From assembly GCA_949358305.1 (NCBI GenBank), contig CASHSZ010000035.1:30001-93411 (forward strand): a DNA stretch of 63,411 nt, read 5' to 3'. The notes below the pieces were generated by a model. It saw only the letters and a program-made list of their open reading frames with translations. It was not told the origin of the DNA and made no database searches. The DNA is from Strigamia acuminata. Taxonomy: Eukaryota > Arthropoda > Chilopoda > Geophilomorpha > Linotaeniidae. The translations under genes and the position numbers were made by a program. This document shows positions 46,801 through 56,868 of the stretch, piece by piece. The stretch's first letter is position 1, and each line of letters begins with the position of its first letter.

Positions 46801-47947
46801 GCCCACGTCATCCAATAAAAACAAATATATATTAGTAATCATGGATGTCGCGACTGGATGGCCCGAACTCTTTCCAATGGAGAGACCAACTAAGCAAAAA
46901 ATCATTCGATGTTTGTACGAAGTGGCGCTTCATTTTGGATTCCCTCGAAAATTAATCTCCGATAATGGACCACAATTCGCGTCAAATTTGTACAAAGACT
47001 TCTGTAAAAAATTCGACATCGAGACATCATATACATCAACCTATAATCCACGGGCCAATCCCGTCGAAAGGTTAAATCGCGATATAAAATATGCACTAGC
47101 AATTTTCACCGATGTTCACTCCAGCTGGGACGAATATCTTCGTGAAATTGCCTTCAGCATCCGCACAACGATCTCAAGGAACCGCAAATTTTCTCCCGCG
47201 TTTCTAAACTTCGCTCGGGAACTCAGAGTACCCTGGGACCCACGAATACCGGAGGAAATACTGGAAATTGATCCTGAGAAGCCTCATATTTATGTCGACA
47301 GACTGGAGCAAATAATTTCGGCCACTTATCAGCACATGATGTCACACATATTCGACATGAGAGATCGTATTAGCATTGCTGGAAAGGATCGGCCCTTCTG
47401 CAATTTTAAAGTCAATGACCTCGTCTGGAAAGACACACATATTCAGTCCAGCGCCGATAAGGGGATCCACGCAGGCTTAGCAGACAAACGCGACGGCCCG
47501 TACGTCATACTCGAAGCCCACGGCGGAAACGCTTTCAAGCTAAAAAGATTGGCAGATAACGTTAATTTTAGATCGATCCACGCCCGAGAATTAACTCCAT
47601 ACTTACCTGAGTTTCCTCAAGAGGCTTGGACGGAATATCAGACGAAACCAGCGCAAAATCCAATTATTCGCGACATGTTTTTAGATGAACAAACTGGCCC
47701 AACCAATTTAGTTCAAGATGAGTCACACGAAGCGGCCGACGCCCCGGATGAGATTTCGGAGAGGGAGGAAATAGTCGAAGAATCTCCTAAAAAAGGAAAG
47801 CAATCAAACAAAAATAAGACTACAAGAATCCTCAAACCTGATAAAATATACGGTATGCGTCGACACAAGCCAAACCCGTTCATAAAAGACGGGAAACTCG
47901 TCGGAAAACAAAAAGCGACTCCGGCCATTGTCTCAAACAATCGATAA
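43865..47947 (+). CDS. pol: Pol polyprotein: protease, reverse transcriptase, RNase H, integrase
   Basis: About 1360 codons in the -1 frame relative to gag. Protease: LLDSGADQSFIS near residue 102. Reverse transcriptase: LCIDYRPLNAITV, MPFGLVNAPATFQ and the catalytic YLDD at about 455-458. RNase H: FTLHTDASRIGLGAAL, with ATELECLAVVWAI and TDHEALKWL. Integrase: HHCC zinc site (HGHPLAGHSG ... HHCPRCQAC, from about residue 906), then catalytic Asp in WSVDLMGP, Asp in ISDNGPQF and Glu in NPVERLNRD, followed by a GPY/F-like DGPYVILEA. No stops or missing catalytic residues were noticed. The C-terminal 100 residues are acidic then Lys-rich. The first ATG in frame is at 43901, but frameshifting from gag is the likelier way in. 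Confidence 0.96.
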   Translation: MIPHPLAITSKTMDLTLVEKQIKEMEKLLEFFEEAANEEVTTPTKKRKFEIRDEDGIANAFMTLPLDQGANPLKKRILRCNLSTEAKSVLAKIPVSFGKKVLMGLLDSGADQSFISTDLFESLEEKIQKKLRGMNENIRVLTAAGEVRAVGTLSTDFVWEGGTIKHFFIVLPTRDTILLIGMDLMERMNIQPNPVTRSWNYIDNHEDPRLPIIPPELLDKAKDDEEWGGGEIKKFIQDYNFKSFNTILQEENLIHNLAMDANLGEEQTKLLEEMLKKHSKNLNKDPGKTSYVMHEIELVTGKPVRVPFKTMNPQKRHIVRTMCNELLEKGIVSHAIGEYGMRIVLVMRPGSEPRLCIDYRPLNAITVIDPIQMPSIEAILRELAPFNWVTTMDLSKGYWQVELREEDKEKTAFWAPQGRLMFNVMPFGLVNAPATFQKLIEKVLGDALHKYAWAYLDDIVIVSQTFEDHLIHVNDVMERLTKAGLNIHPGKSKFCRKELAFLGYTVGTGGLSIDPKKTQAISQFPAPEDVKGVQRFMGMVNFFNRLLPNLADVAAPITDLLRNDKDFEWTDHCETSFNKIKQMLIDVKRIPLPDLNREFTLHTDASRIGLGAALLQKHDIDGVVLEVPTMFISRKLQAAEKNYNATELECLAVVWAIRKFRPYLEFTKFNVQTDHEALKWLMALKEPSGRMARWQLELMACDLIIEYRPGKFNVVADALSRAPASDPEDETDCGEDDSRLFYCPNPVRKWEFKKLNELPKEKLESGDQNYYNYWLRAYQSVKDAHPNYELTIEPRISDKYVRAFVAHVSKGTNSKPPTRDELIAAQMTDDFCKTYRNFITDKKFPDENFDEIQREEFEREASTYLIEDGLLLKHHPNFRDDLTETGTSMKVVIPRSLLTRFLWMVHGHPLAGHSGVARTIYRANQLYFWPKMTRDIVRFIHHCPRCQACKPRTPKSYERISLGPFAPFDCWSVDLMGPKPTSSNKNKYILVIMDVATGWPELFPMERPTKQKIIRCLYEVALHFGFPRKLISDNGPQFASNLYKDFCKKFDIETSYTSTYNPRANPVERLNRDIKYALAIFTDVHSSWDEYLREIAFSIRTTISRNRKFSPAFLNFARELRVPWDPRIPEEILEIDPEKPHIYVDRLEQIISATYQHMMSHIFDMRDRISIAGKDRPFCNFKVNDLVWKDTHIQSSADKGIHAGLADKRDGPYVILEAHGGNAFKLKRLADNVNFRSIHARELTPYLPEFPQEAWTEYQTKPAQNPIIRDMFLDEQTGPTNLVQDESHEAADAPDEISEREEIVEESPKKGKQSNKNKTTRILKPDKIYGMRRHKPNPFIKDGKLVGKQKATPAIVSNNR

Positions 47948-47956
47948 AAACAACCA

Positions 47957-47990
47957 CAGGGGGGACACCTGTTACGTCCCACAATGCGTC
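47957..47990 (+). other. Internal purine tract resembling an old PPT/LTR boundary
   Basis: Ten bases after the pol stop is CAGGGGGGACACC followed by TGTTACGTCC. In many Gypsy elements without a third ORF, a G-rich polypurine tract directly after pol is followed by an LTR beginning TGTTA. Here the actual LTR is 3.5 kb further on and starts differently. It may be a fossil boundary or a second (central) polypurine tract. Confidence 0.35.
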
Positions 47991-48132
47991 TTAATTGGCC
48001 AAACCAATCAAAGATGACATGAGACTAATAGTTAACCTCTAACCCGACCCACATTTATCACTGTCATCTCCGACTAAGCGACGATCACCTCGAGGCAGCC
48101 GTAAATCAAAGTATCAAATTAATTTCCGAAAA

Positions 48133-51100
48133 ATGAAAAGAAATGATTGGAAGAAAGAAATTGAACGGGCCGTAAACAACGCTTCCGAGGATGACGATGA
48201 AGATCAAGTGGATTTGTTACAAATCATTGTAAACAACGAAGAGGGAAATTGGGACGAACCCAATGAACCCGATGTCCAACCCGACGTAAGTAAAAAAAAA
48301 AAAAAAAAAATAGAAAAAATTCAAGTATCGATAATCAAAAATACGAAATAAGTTCGTGGACTGACCACAAACGAAAAAATAATTTAACTTTAAGTGACAA
48401 ATTATCAAAATTAATCAAATACCGAAAGAAAAATTAACTTCAAAACACGTGGTCGAAAAGCACATGGCCGACCATGACGCCATCTTGTGTTAGACGAAAG
48501 AATCTCTACAAAAATATGACAAATTAATCAACGATCCTAATATATTTATTAATATTCTAATATTTAGGACGGATATCGCACTACGTGGGGGCAAATCGAC
48601 CCGAAAAGAGTTTCCGCAGGCAGCTTATGGCGCGAAGTAATCCCCATACTGTTCCGACAAGCGCTCGAAGAAGCGGTCGACTTTGAACCATGGAAAATTC
48701 GCCTTTTATTGTCCCGTGCGATCAGCCGCTACTGGTCCAGCCAGCAAACGTTGATCCACTACATGCCGCGCCAATATCAAGCAGCTTTACGGGCAGTTAT
48801 CTCGAGAAATATGGACCCGCCAGCGCCAATCCCGAATCCACTAATCCGAGCCGCCTTTCCTGACGACCAGCGAGGATGGGACGTTTACGAACAATGGCGC
48901 GACGCCGAAACAGATGAAGAAAAACACCAGATCCATATGGCATATTACGAAGAAGTAAGGCGGACCGCACATGACGAGGTTTTCAATTATCTACAGCCGG
49001 ACGGTTACTCGACCGAGGAAATCAGGTTTTGGCTCCTTCAGATCCGCGAAGACCGGCCCGACCGCCCAGATTGGAGACCGAGACACGGTTTCATCACCTC
49101 GCAACGAGCAATGCATCAATTGCATTTTTTGGGCTTCTTTGGTCGCAAACGCCAGAAAGCCGAGAAACGTCTCTCCAACGAGCACGACGAAGCAGGCTGC
49201 TCAGCGAAGAAACAATGCCTGGACAAGCCAAGCACTTCCAGCAGCGCGCAGAATAAGAAACCCGCGACAGAGAAACGCCTGGCCAAACCAAGCGCTCTCT
49301 CTCGCCTGGGAAAGACGGAGGCCCCACAAACATCGCGATTTCAATCCAGGGACGCCCCGTCAACCAGCCGAAGAAGAGAAAATGTGCGCGAACGCCCCGA
49401 CCGTCGAGAGGATCAACGCAGACGCGATAGGAACCAAGAAAATTGGGACGATTATCGTAGAAATTACTTCCGACGGCGGGAAGAAAACAAGGAATCCTGG
49501 AATAGACATCGAGAGGAGTTCCTACGCGAACGTGATGAGAAAGCCCGACGTGAACGAGAGAACCTCCGGTTACAGGACGAACGAAGAAGGAGAGGATCGG
49601 AGAGTCGCGCACGTTCATGGAAAGCGTATCGCGAAGAGGAATTACGACAGCGAGATAGGAGACGCTGTGAAGTCATCAAATCGATTTGGGACAGTCCCGA
49701 ACCGATGAAGATTGACGACGAAGTGATTATCGACGAGGTCCCCGAGCAGAAGAAGATGTATACTCAGGCGGATCTCCTCGCGGTGGTTATGAAATACCAA
49801 CAAATGCAGCCGAAACCAGTCTACCGCCCGACCCCCTCGACCGCCTCGAGTCTAGAGACGGCGCCAAGTGCTTTCATCAAGCCGGAACTCTCACAGACGA
49901 GAAGCGTAACATCCAGCGTCAGCCTCCCAAGCGCCTTTCGCAAGAAAGTGATAATCGGCGCACCGACACTGAGTTCTGAAGAACAACTCAGACATCGAGA
50001 AGCTCGCTTTGGACCGACCAAAGTCGAACCTCTCCCAACTATCCCCGAAGCCTCAACTTCAACGAGAACTCCAATCGTTTGGGACAAGCCCGAACCGGAA
50101 AAATCAAGACGTCTGGTCAGATCTGTGCCTCAGCCAACGACATCCACGGGACCCAATCCGATGTTGCCAGCCCCAGCAGTCATCCAAGCCTCGACTCCAA
50201 TCAACCCTTCGGAGGTAACGTTGCAACAGTTTCTGGAGGTAACGACCGTGGAGCAAGCTAGAGCGCTTTTGTGCGAGATGGACTCCTACCAACAAAACGT
50301 GATCCAAAACGTCATCACGAACCTTCAGCGGATCTCAATTGAATATACGCAGAACAAAAATCGGGATCATCCAAATTGGAATACGAGGATCGTGGTTGCC
50401 ATTACCGACTTGATGTCGATTTTGCTGGCCGCCGCCACCTTCCGAAACGCACGTGTTGCTGTAGCAGCCTGGATCGTGGTGGCCCACGAGGGTTTCCAAG
50501 TTCCGCCGGCTCTCGTAGACAGCTGGACACGTCTGGTGCCCTCTGCGGCAGTAATTCGAGCCCAAATGGTGGCCCAGGACCCGGATCCAGAGGCCTCCTA
50601 CCAGAACGTTCGAGCGATAATTCAACGCTCGCTCCCGTCACCTTCGGCGGCCACGCCAACCGCAGAGGCTCCGGTTCCCAGGGATCCGACGCCTCCTCCT
50701 CCGCCTCCGCCGAGGGAGAAGGGACCCTCCGAGCCACTGGCCGAACCAGTCCCGCTCAAGAAGAAGGAACCCAAGAAAAAGATGCTCCTCCCAAAGTCGA
50801 GCAAGAAGGTTCCAAAGACGACAGAGCCTCAAATCGCCGCCAGACTCAGGATGTACTTCCCAGGGTTGTCCTTTACGAAGGACACGGAGGCAAAACTACT
50901 CCAGTCTCCAGATCGTGGCTATTCTCTTTACGTCTGGATGAAGGACGCTATCGAAGCCGGAGCCGGAGGCGAGCGCTTCATCCAACATCAACGACTACTC
51001 CGAGCCCATCGCGCACCAACCAGCATCGCCGAGGCCCAAAGAATCCACCACACCAATCAAGGTATGTCGGCCTTCCTGCCACCAATTTGGGCCCACGAAC

Positions 51101-51258
51101 GAACGGGAAATCCGCTGGAAGCGCCGGGACACCTACGTTTCTACTTGAATGAGAGCGAAGACCCCTCGGACTACTCTTCAAGACTGACCACATCTCCCAA
51201 CCTGGACGAACCAAGTTCGGAAGATAAGCCGAGTTATGCCGATAACTTGAAGAAATAA
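48133..51258 (+). CDS. Third ORF of the Gypsy element, spliced, not envelope-like
   Basis: Exon 1 is 48133-48285 (51 codons, acidic, ends DVQPD) with donor GAC|gtaagt. Exon 2 is 48568-51258 with acceptor ATATTTAG. They join in phase 0 to give about 947 aa. Exon 2 has an N-terminal folded-looking part (TTWGQIDPKRVSAGSLWREV ... HYMPRQYQAALRAVISRNMD), a long Arg/Glu-rich, probably helical middle (about 220-370), a Pro-rich linker (PTPPPPPPPREKG), and a C-terminal region (AARLRMYFPGLSFTKDTEAK). No signal peptide, membrane segment or furin site is visible, so it does not look like env although it is in that position. The intron implies a subgenomic spliced mRNA. Function unknown. Confidence 0.75.
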
Positions 51259-51445
51259 GTAATTAGAAATCGTGACGAGAAGACTGTCTTCTCCAAACTA
51301 GGAAATTATTATTATTTGTTTGCGTATCAATTATTTAAGAATGTAAAATATTTTATGCACCATTCATCATCATTTAAATAAAAAGATTATTTTATGATTA
51401 GATATTGTTCCTCCTTTTATTTAAGGGACCCCGATGATTTCTTCT
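51259..51445. other. 3' untranslated part of the third ORF
   Basis: AT-rich, with AATAAA near 51377. Nothing else seen before the polypurine tract. Confidence 0.6.
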
Positions 51446-51457
51446 CGGGGAGGGACG
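51446..51457 (+). other. Polypurine tract
   Basis: CGGGGAGGGACG directly before the 3' LTR, the usual primer position for plus-strand DNA synthesis. Confidence 0.75.
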
Positions 51458-52088
51458 TGTGGTGATTCGGCATCACCTGAAGAAGTAATTAGCGGTGATT
51501 ATTGTGTTACTAATACTCGCCACTAGAGCGCGCTAGAAATACCGACTAGACTGACTAGTCTCGTGTTTCTGCGAACCTGCATAATCGGAAGGATTTGCAT
51601 ATGACGTCATTTCCGGTTAGTATATAACGCCGATACTTGACCGGAAACGACACTACAGTTACCACATTTCAGCAAGAGCACCATTTACCTCACCTTTCAG
51701 GCCGTTTCACGGATTGATCGAGGACCGGTGCCCGCTGACCATCTCAACTGTACAACAGCCACATTTATTTAGCGTAGCCAATCTACGCTAGAATAAATAT
51801 TCGAACGATATTCGTTTAATTCGCACGAGAAAGCGAATTCTCGCGTGTTCATAATAACACGTGGAAATACCCTAGACAACAAACATAGACCACGCGTAGG
51901 ACTAAACAATTGGATCCGCCATTGTTTAGCGGCAACTCGTATTCGCAGCCGAATCCGAGGACCAACACAGGAAACATCTTGACTTATATTTGTATTAGTA
52001 AGCGTGTTTTAATAAAGCAGTATTTGAAATATATTGTATTCCCGAGTGTATTATTTATTATCTTTAACCACAAAGTCGAATCACGACA
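51458..52088 (+). repeat. 3' LTR (631 bp)
   Basis: Same length and sequence as 40299-40929, preceded by the purine-rich tract at 51446-51457 and followed by the target duplication AGGT. Confidence 0.97.
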
Positions 52089-52092
52089 AGGT

Positions 52093-54310
52093 GCACAGGT
52101 ATAATTTCCTCCGATGAATTTTACTTCGGATTTTACGGACAATTTCAATGTGGAAAATTTATTTATAGTCGTCAGTTATTTGGCAACAATATTATTACAT
52201 TTTTAATCAGCATTTTAATCATAACTTTTGTCAGTTGTGTAGCTTATTTTTGATTTGTTATTGTGACTGACCAGAAGGCCAGTCTGAGACCGAGAGGGGC
52301 GTGCAAAAGGGACACCTATCGGCACTGGCGTCAGAAGAACTCGGGTACCGCGCCACTCGGTGGGTACTGTGCCGCTCGACCGAGCGACGACGGCCCCTCG
52401 CTCTGCTCTCGGTCTGAAGGCTTTCGCAAAATGCAGCGGACGCGGTGATTAGAACTCGCGTCGACTCCGACGGGACGTCAACTCTGGAAGGTAAAATTAA
52501 AATATGAAACGGCGGATATTTTACGAAACTTTTGTTCCAGTCGGTTGCTACGAAGATAATCTCGTTAATCATTGGAATACGAACCGCGGAACCGGTTCCA
52601 AGATCCGAAATTTAAACTTTAATCGTCCGCTCGTTGTCGATCGCCAGGCACCTGTAAGTGATAAACGCGTCCTTTTCATTTTCTTGTCGCGTCTCGGGAG
52701 TTTGTGGATCTATAACCTGGCCTAATCTGACCTAATTCGAATCTGAGTTTGGATCTGAATTCTGCGTTTGCTTTATCGTTTCAACATTATGAGAGTTTCC
52801 TTTTATTAAACAATTACATTTTCAATTCTCGTTGGTAGTTAATTGCGCCCTGGTGCGTTGCCATAAACACCGGACACTTTGTGGACATATATCCACGTTG
52901 ACGGACATCATTACCGACGCCCGCGCCAAAAACCCGTGTCGCGCTCACCCCCATCGCATCACGTGCATTATCGCGCGTCGTAGATCGCGAGCAAAGACAC
53001 ACTCATGTCCATATGTTGCTGAGAACTTTGCTCACGGTCGCGCGTCGACGTCGAAACGTGTCGAAACAAGCCGAAAAATGCAGGCAACCACGCGCGCGTC
53101 ATGGGGTTTAAATAAGCGAACGGATGTCGGTGCGGAAACTTATTTTCGGGACGAGTCGTTAGGGCTGCTGTCGTCGCCGCTCAACGGCCCCAACTGCTCC
53201 CATTCGCCGGTAGACCGAGCGAGAACGGGTGCGTTCTATTTCCGATTCATTTATTTATTATTTTGACCGACCCGAAGGCCAGTCTGAGACCGAGAGGGGC
53301 GTGCAAATGTGACACATATAGGCACTGGCGCCAGAAGAACTCGGGTACCGCGCCACTCGGTGGGTACTGTGCCGCTCGACCGAGCGACGACGGCCCCTCG
53401 CTCTGCTCTCGATATGAAGGCTTTCGCAAAATGCAGCGGACGCGGTGATTAGAACTCGCGTCGACTCCGACGGGACGTCAACTCTGGAAGATAAAATTAA
53501 AATATGAAACGGCGGATATTTTACGAAACTTTTGTTCCAGTCGGTTGCTACGAAGATAATCTCGTTAATCATTGGAATACGAACCGCGGAACCGGTTCCA
53601 AGATCCGAAATTTAAACTTTAATCGTCCGCTCGTTGTCGATCGCCAGGCACCTATAAGTGATAAACGCGTCCTTTTCATTTTCTTGTCGCGTCTCGGGAG
53701 TTTGTGGATCTATAACCTGGCCTAATCTGACCTAATTCGAATCTGAGTTTGGATCTGAATTCTGCGTTTGCTTTATCGTTTCAACATTATGAGAGTTTCC
53801 TTTTATTAAACAATTATATTTTTAATTCTACTTGCTATTTAACTGCGTCCCGGTGCGTTGCCATAAGCACCGGACACCTTCGGACATTTATCCACGTTGG
53901 TGAACATTATTATCGATGCCGGTGTCAAAAATCCATGTCGCGCTTACATACATCGCACCTCGCATATTATCGCGCGTGGGAATGCGTTCACGCGTGTGCA
54001 TGGCAAACAAAGACACGCTCATGCGAGCACATTGTCGAGGACTTCGCTCACGATCGCGCACTGACACCAGAACGTGTTGCATCAAAATATTGAAATTTTC
54101 TACGACCAGATGCCGAATCTGTCATGTGCAAAGAGAGTGTGTGTAAACGAACGGACAAATAAATAAATAAATAAATAGATAAACCAAGTGTTTTTCATAA
54201 CTGTTTGTTTGTTTGTACCGGCGGAACGTTGTGATGTCGATGTGAGAGTTTATTTTGGAAGAATTTGTTGGGACTGTCGACGCTCGTCGGTGCCAACTGC
54301 CCCGGCTGAC
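52093..54310. repeat. Tandem 1.0-kb repeat units with hairpin cores
   Basis: 52263-52830 and 53263-53830 are about 97% alike at a spacing of exactly 1000 bp, so the unit is tandem. Each holds a short hairpin module (GAAGGCCAGTCTGAGACCG), a splice-like segment TTTTGTTCCAGTCGGTTGC and the AAACTTTAATCGTCCGCTCG and TCCACGTTG modules known from the 27-35 kb clusters. Hairpin cores are at 53134-53201 and 54244-54303. The apparent ORFs (for example 73 aa at 52504 and 53504) are just shared repeat sequence. Confidence 0.85.
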
Positions 54311-54942
54311 CAACGACTGAACAATAGAGTGGTTGCGCAACCCGAATGCAGACTTTTGTGACCGAAACCCCCCGGATTTCCGCGAGGGCTCGAATCAGTC
54401 CCGGTTGGTCTGAAGGTGTTAGTAGATCCATCGGATGCAGTGACCGAAATTCAATGGGTGACGAACGACGATAGAGGGGGAGGATCGAATTACTCCCCGG
54501 CAATCATCGTCGAAATGGAGAACCCAATTCGCTTATTCACTCGACAATTTGTGTCGTTTTACGAGCTTTATTGTTGATGTTTCGCGCGTGCACGTGTGTG
54601 TCTGTGTGTGGCATTTTACAACGGAGTGGCATCGACGTGTCCATTGGTTGACTCGAGTTCCAACCGTCCCCAACGCCTCGTAAAAATCGACACCGATTTT
54701 ATGACTTTGAACGACTTTATCGCTAACATTTCCATCTGGTTCCCCGTAACGACGTTTCGACCATTGCTCCCCCCACACTCCAATTCAAAATTTAATAAGA
54801 AATTGTCAAACTTTTCAAATTCTATGATAAAAGTTGAGTGTTTTTATTGTTTACAAAATAAAAACGAAAAATAGAAAAATAAAATAAAAAAAGATTCACA
54901 ATCGACTCGTCACATCGCCGATTACGCGCCTGGTTGTGGGTC
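54311..54942. other. Diverged repeat tail and AT-rich spacer
   Basis: Begins with the module CCGGATTTCCGCGAGGG near 54371, then unique-looking sequence with (TG)n near 54590-54610. No gene supported. Confidence 0.5.
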
Positions 54943-55028
54943 ACTGAGGAAGAGATCAAATTGAATAAACTAAGTGAACAAACTGATGGACGGGCGGACA
55001 AATTGAAACGTTGAACCGAATTAATTAC

Positions 55029-55623
55029 CTCGACGCCGGACGCCCTGGCAACATCGGTTCGGTGGCCGCGAAACGCGCTAGCATCCTGGCGCGCCCGCGG
55101 GATTGACTTGAAAAATAGAAAATAAAATAAAATAAATATAAATAAATAAATCAATTCGAATCAAACCAACCAATCGGTGAAACAAAACGAAACAAAAACA
55201 AAAACAAAACGTTGAATCGAATTAACTCACATCGGCATCGGACGTCCCGGTCCCATCAACTGGGCGCCCGCGAAGCGAACAAACAGTACGGAACGTCCGC
55301 GAGGATGGCTTAAAAAATAAATAAATAAATAAATAAATAAATAAATGAATAAATAAATCAAACGAGACGTTTGACCGAATTACATCGGTTCCGGAGTCGC
55401 GCGCTGGAATGGCGCAACCCGCATGATGGGTCGAATGTGACCGGGTTCGGTCCACTGCCACGATGACGACTGGGGCGGATCAATTGGCTGACAACTGAAT
55501 AAACAAAGAAATAAAGAAATGAAGAAACGGATAAACGAACGATCGATCGAAACCGGTCGGTCGAATCTCTCACCTTGCATCATCGCCGTCGTTGTTGTGG
55601 TCGTTTTTCTCGTTTTTGTTCAT
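55029..55623 (-). CDS. Small multi-exon gene with repeated 78-bp exons
   Basis: Exon 55623-55574 encodes MNKNEKNDHNNDGDDA and ends in phase 2 (donor AAG|gtgaga). The next exon from 55494 continues CQPIDPPQSSSWQWTEPG and reaches TAA at 55382-55380, giving 54 aa. Two further exon-like blocks, 55308-55231 and 55106-55029, are each exactly 78 bp and open in phase 0 (PSSRTFRTVCSLRGRPVDGT and SIPRARQDASAFRGHRTDVA), with good splice borders and (TTTA)n introns, and resemble each other. I could not join them in frame to the first two, so they may be alternative or decayed exons. Function unknown. Confidence 0.3.
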
Positions 55624-56735
55624 CGTCTGGAACATAGAAATTAAATTAAAGTCGAATGCAAAGGAAAATAAAATAACGGCTAAGAAAAAATAAAAAATTT
55701 CAAGTCACGAGTCTGTCAAATGAGCGAGCGAGCGGTGCCCGACCGAACCAATGCAGGCGTTCGTGTTTGCACGCGCGTGTTAATTGATACGTTGTCGAGA
55801 GAGGCGTAGAGGTAATCGAGGGTTGTTTTTTTTTTCAATTTGTCGATCGATTGACTGATAAATGTGACGGTAGAACGGTCAACTACTCACTTTTTGGAAG
55901 ATGGAAACACGACGTTGTCTGTCCCGCGCGTGATCACTATCGATGCATAGAGCGACACCAAGTGACATAATCCGGAAACATGGCGGCTGTCTGTCTCCAT
56001 CCTCTCGGCACACGGTTCCACGCGGCGGGTATCTCCGTCCACTCGACCAATCGTCGTATTCGTTGTTATCCTTTTTCCTTTTTTTTTTTCTTTTTTTTTC
56101 TTTCTTTTTTTTTCTTTTTTTCTTTTTTAGGCGAGTAAATAAAACTGACTGAAATAAAAATTCCCATCCATCCACCCATTTCGTTTTGTTTTTTAACGTG
56201 ACGATTCTGAGTAATTACGTCACACCGTGTACCCCAACCATTAATCAGATTATCACGATAGATGTCGCGTGAAATGAGATTGTGAACGCTTAAACTGGTC
56301 TATGGTTTAAATTCCATTCCGCGATGCACGGCGCGCCATCGTAAAGGCTTTTATTCAACTAGACACGAACGTTTAGCGTGTTGGATCAAACGTCCGGTCA
56401 CGCGACCTGTGATGTAATTACTCGGAACCACTGCGCAGCCCGGTGGAACTCGTGTCCTTTAATGGATACCAAAATGTTCGTCCGATGCGATCACTTGACG
56501 TTTCCCGCGTTAAAAAGTGACCCAATAAATTCCGGAACCAGATTAATCATGTTTTATCTATCTATATGCGTCTAACCGTATATTTTGTTTTTTTTAATTT
56601 TAACGTGGAAAAGTTCGTTAATCATAATATTCGACACCTACATGTCAAACTTGGAAAATCCGCGGCGGTGGCGCATTCTGGCGACAATCCGCGAAACCCC
56701 GTGAATAGCTTGTTTTCGACTTGTCATTTTTATAA

Positions 56736-56768
<33 letters not shown>

Positions 56769-56868
56769 GTTATTATTATTATTATTATTATTTAATTAGA
56801 AGTGTGACCCGTCACGTGTTACCACCGCCATTGTTATCACCGGGTGTCGTGTCGGTTCATTCGTCAAA
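55624..56868. other. Spacer with weak tRNA-like sequence and repeat modules
   Basis: A minus-strand A-box-like TTGGTCGAGTGG near 56040, T/C-rich runs (56068-56130), and the TTTTATTCAACTAGACACGAACG ... TTTAATGGATACCAAAATG module near 56349-56475 shared with 27716, 32945, 34815 and 59143. A (TTA)n run lies at 56737-56792. No coding exon before 56869. Confidence 0.5.
56737..56792 (+). repeat. (TTA)n microsatellite
   Basis: About 18 TTA units with one TTG interruption, upstream of the gene starting at 56869. Confidence 0.95.

Larger units (their letters stand above)
40299..52088 (+). mobile_element. Complete Ty3/Gypsy LTR retrotransposon (11.79 kb) with a third ORF
   Basis: Two 631-bp LTRs starting TG and ending CA enclose gag, pol and a large extra ORF. 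The element is flanked by the 4-bp duplication AGGT (40295-40298 and 52089-52092). The LTRs look identical throughout, which places the insertion recently in evolutionary time. Domain order protease, reverse transcriptase, RNase H, integrase is that of Metaviridae/Gypsy elements, and all the main motifs read intact, so the copy may be competent or only recently active. Confidence 0.97.

Noticed and set aside
48971-49708. 245-aa ORF and a 258-aa ORF (50376-51152) inside the third ORF of the Gypsy element
   Set aside because: Overlapping shadows in another frame, with no start context and basic low-complexity composition.
52504-52725. 73-aa ORF repeated at 53504, plus similar short ORFs at 53258 and 60083
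   Set aside because: Part of the 1-kb repeat unit; the reading frame reflects shared repeat DNA and is broken in other copies.
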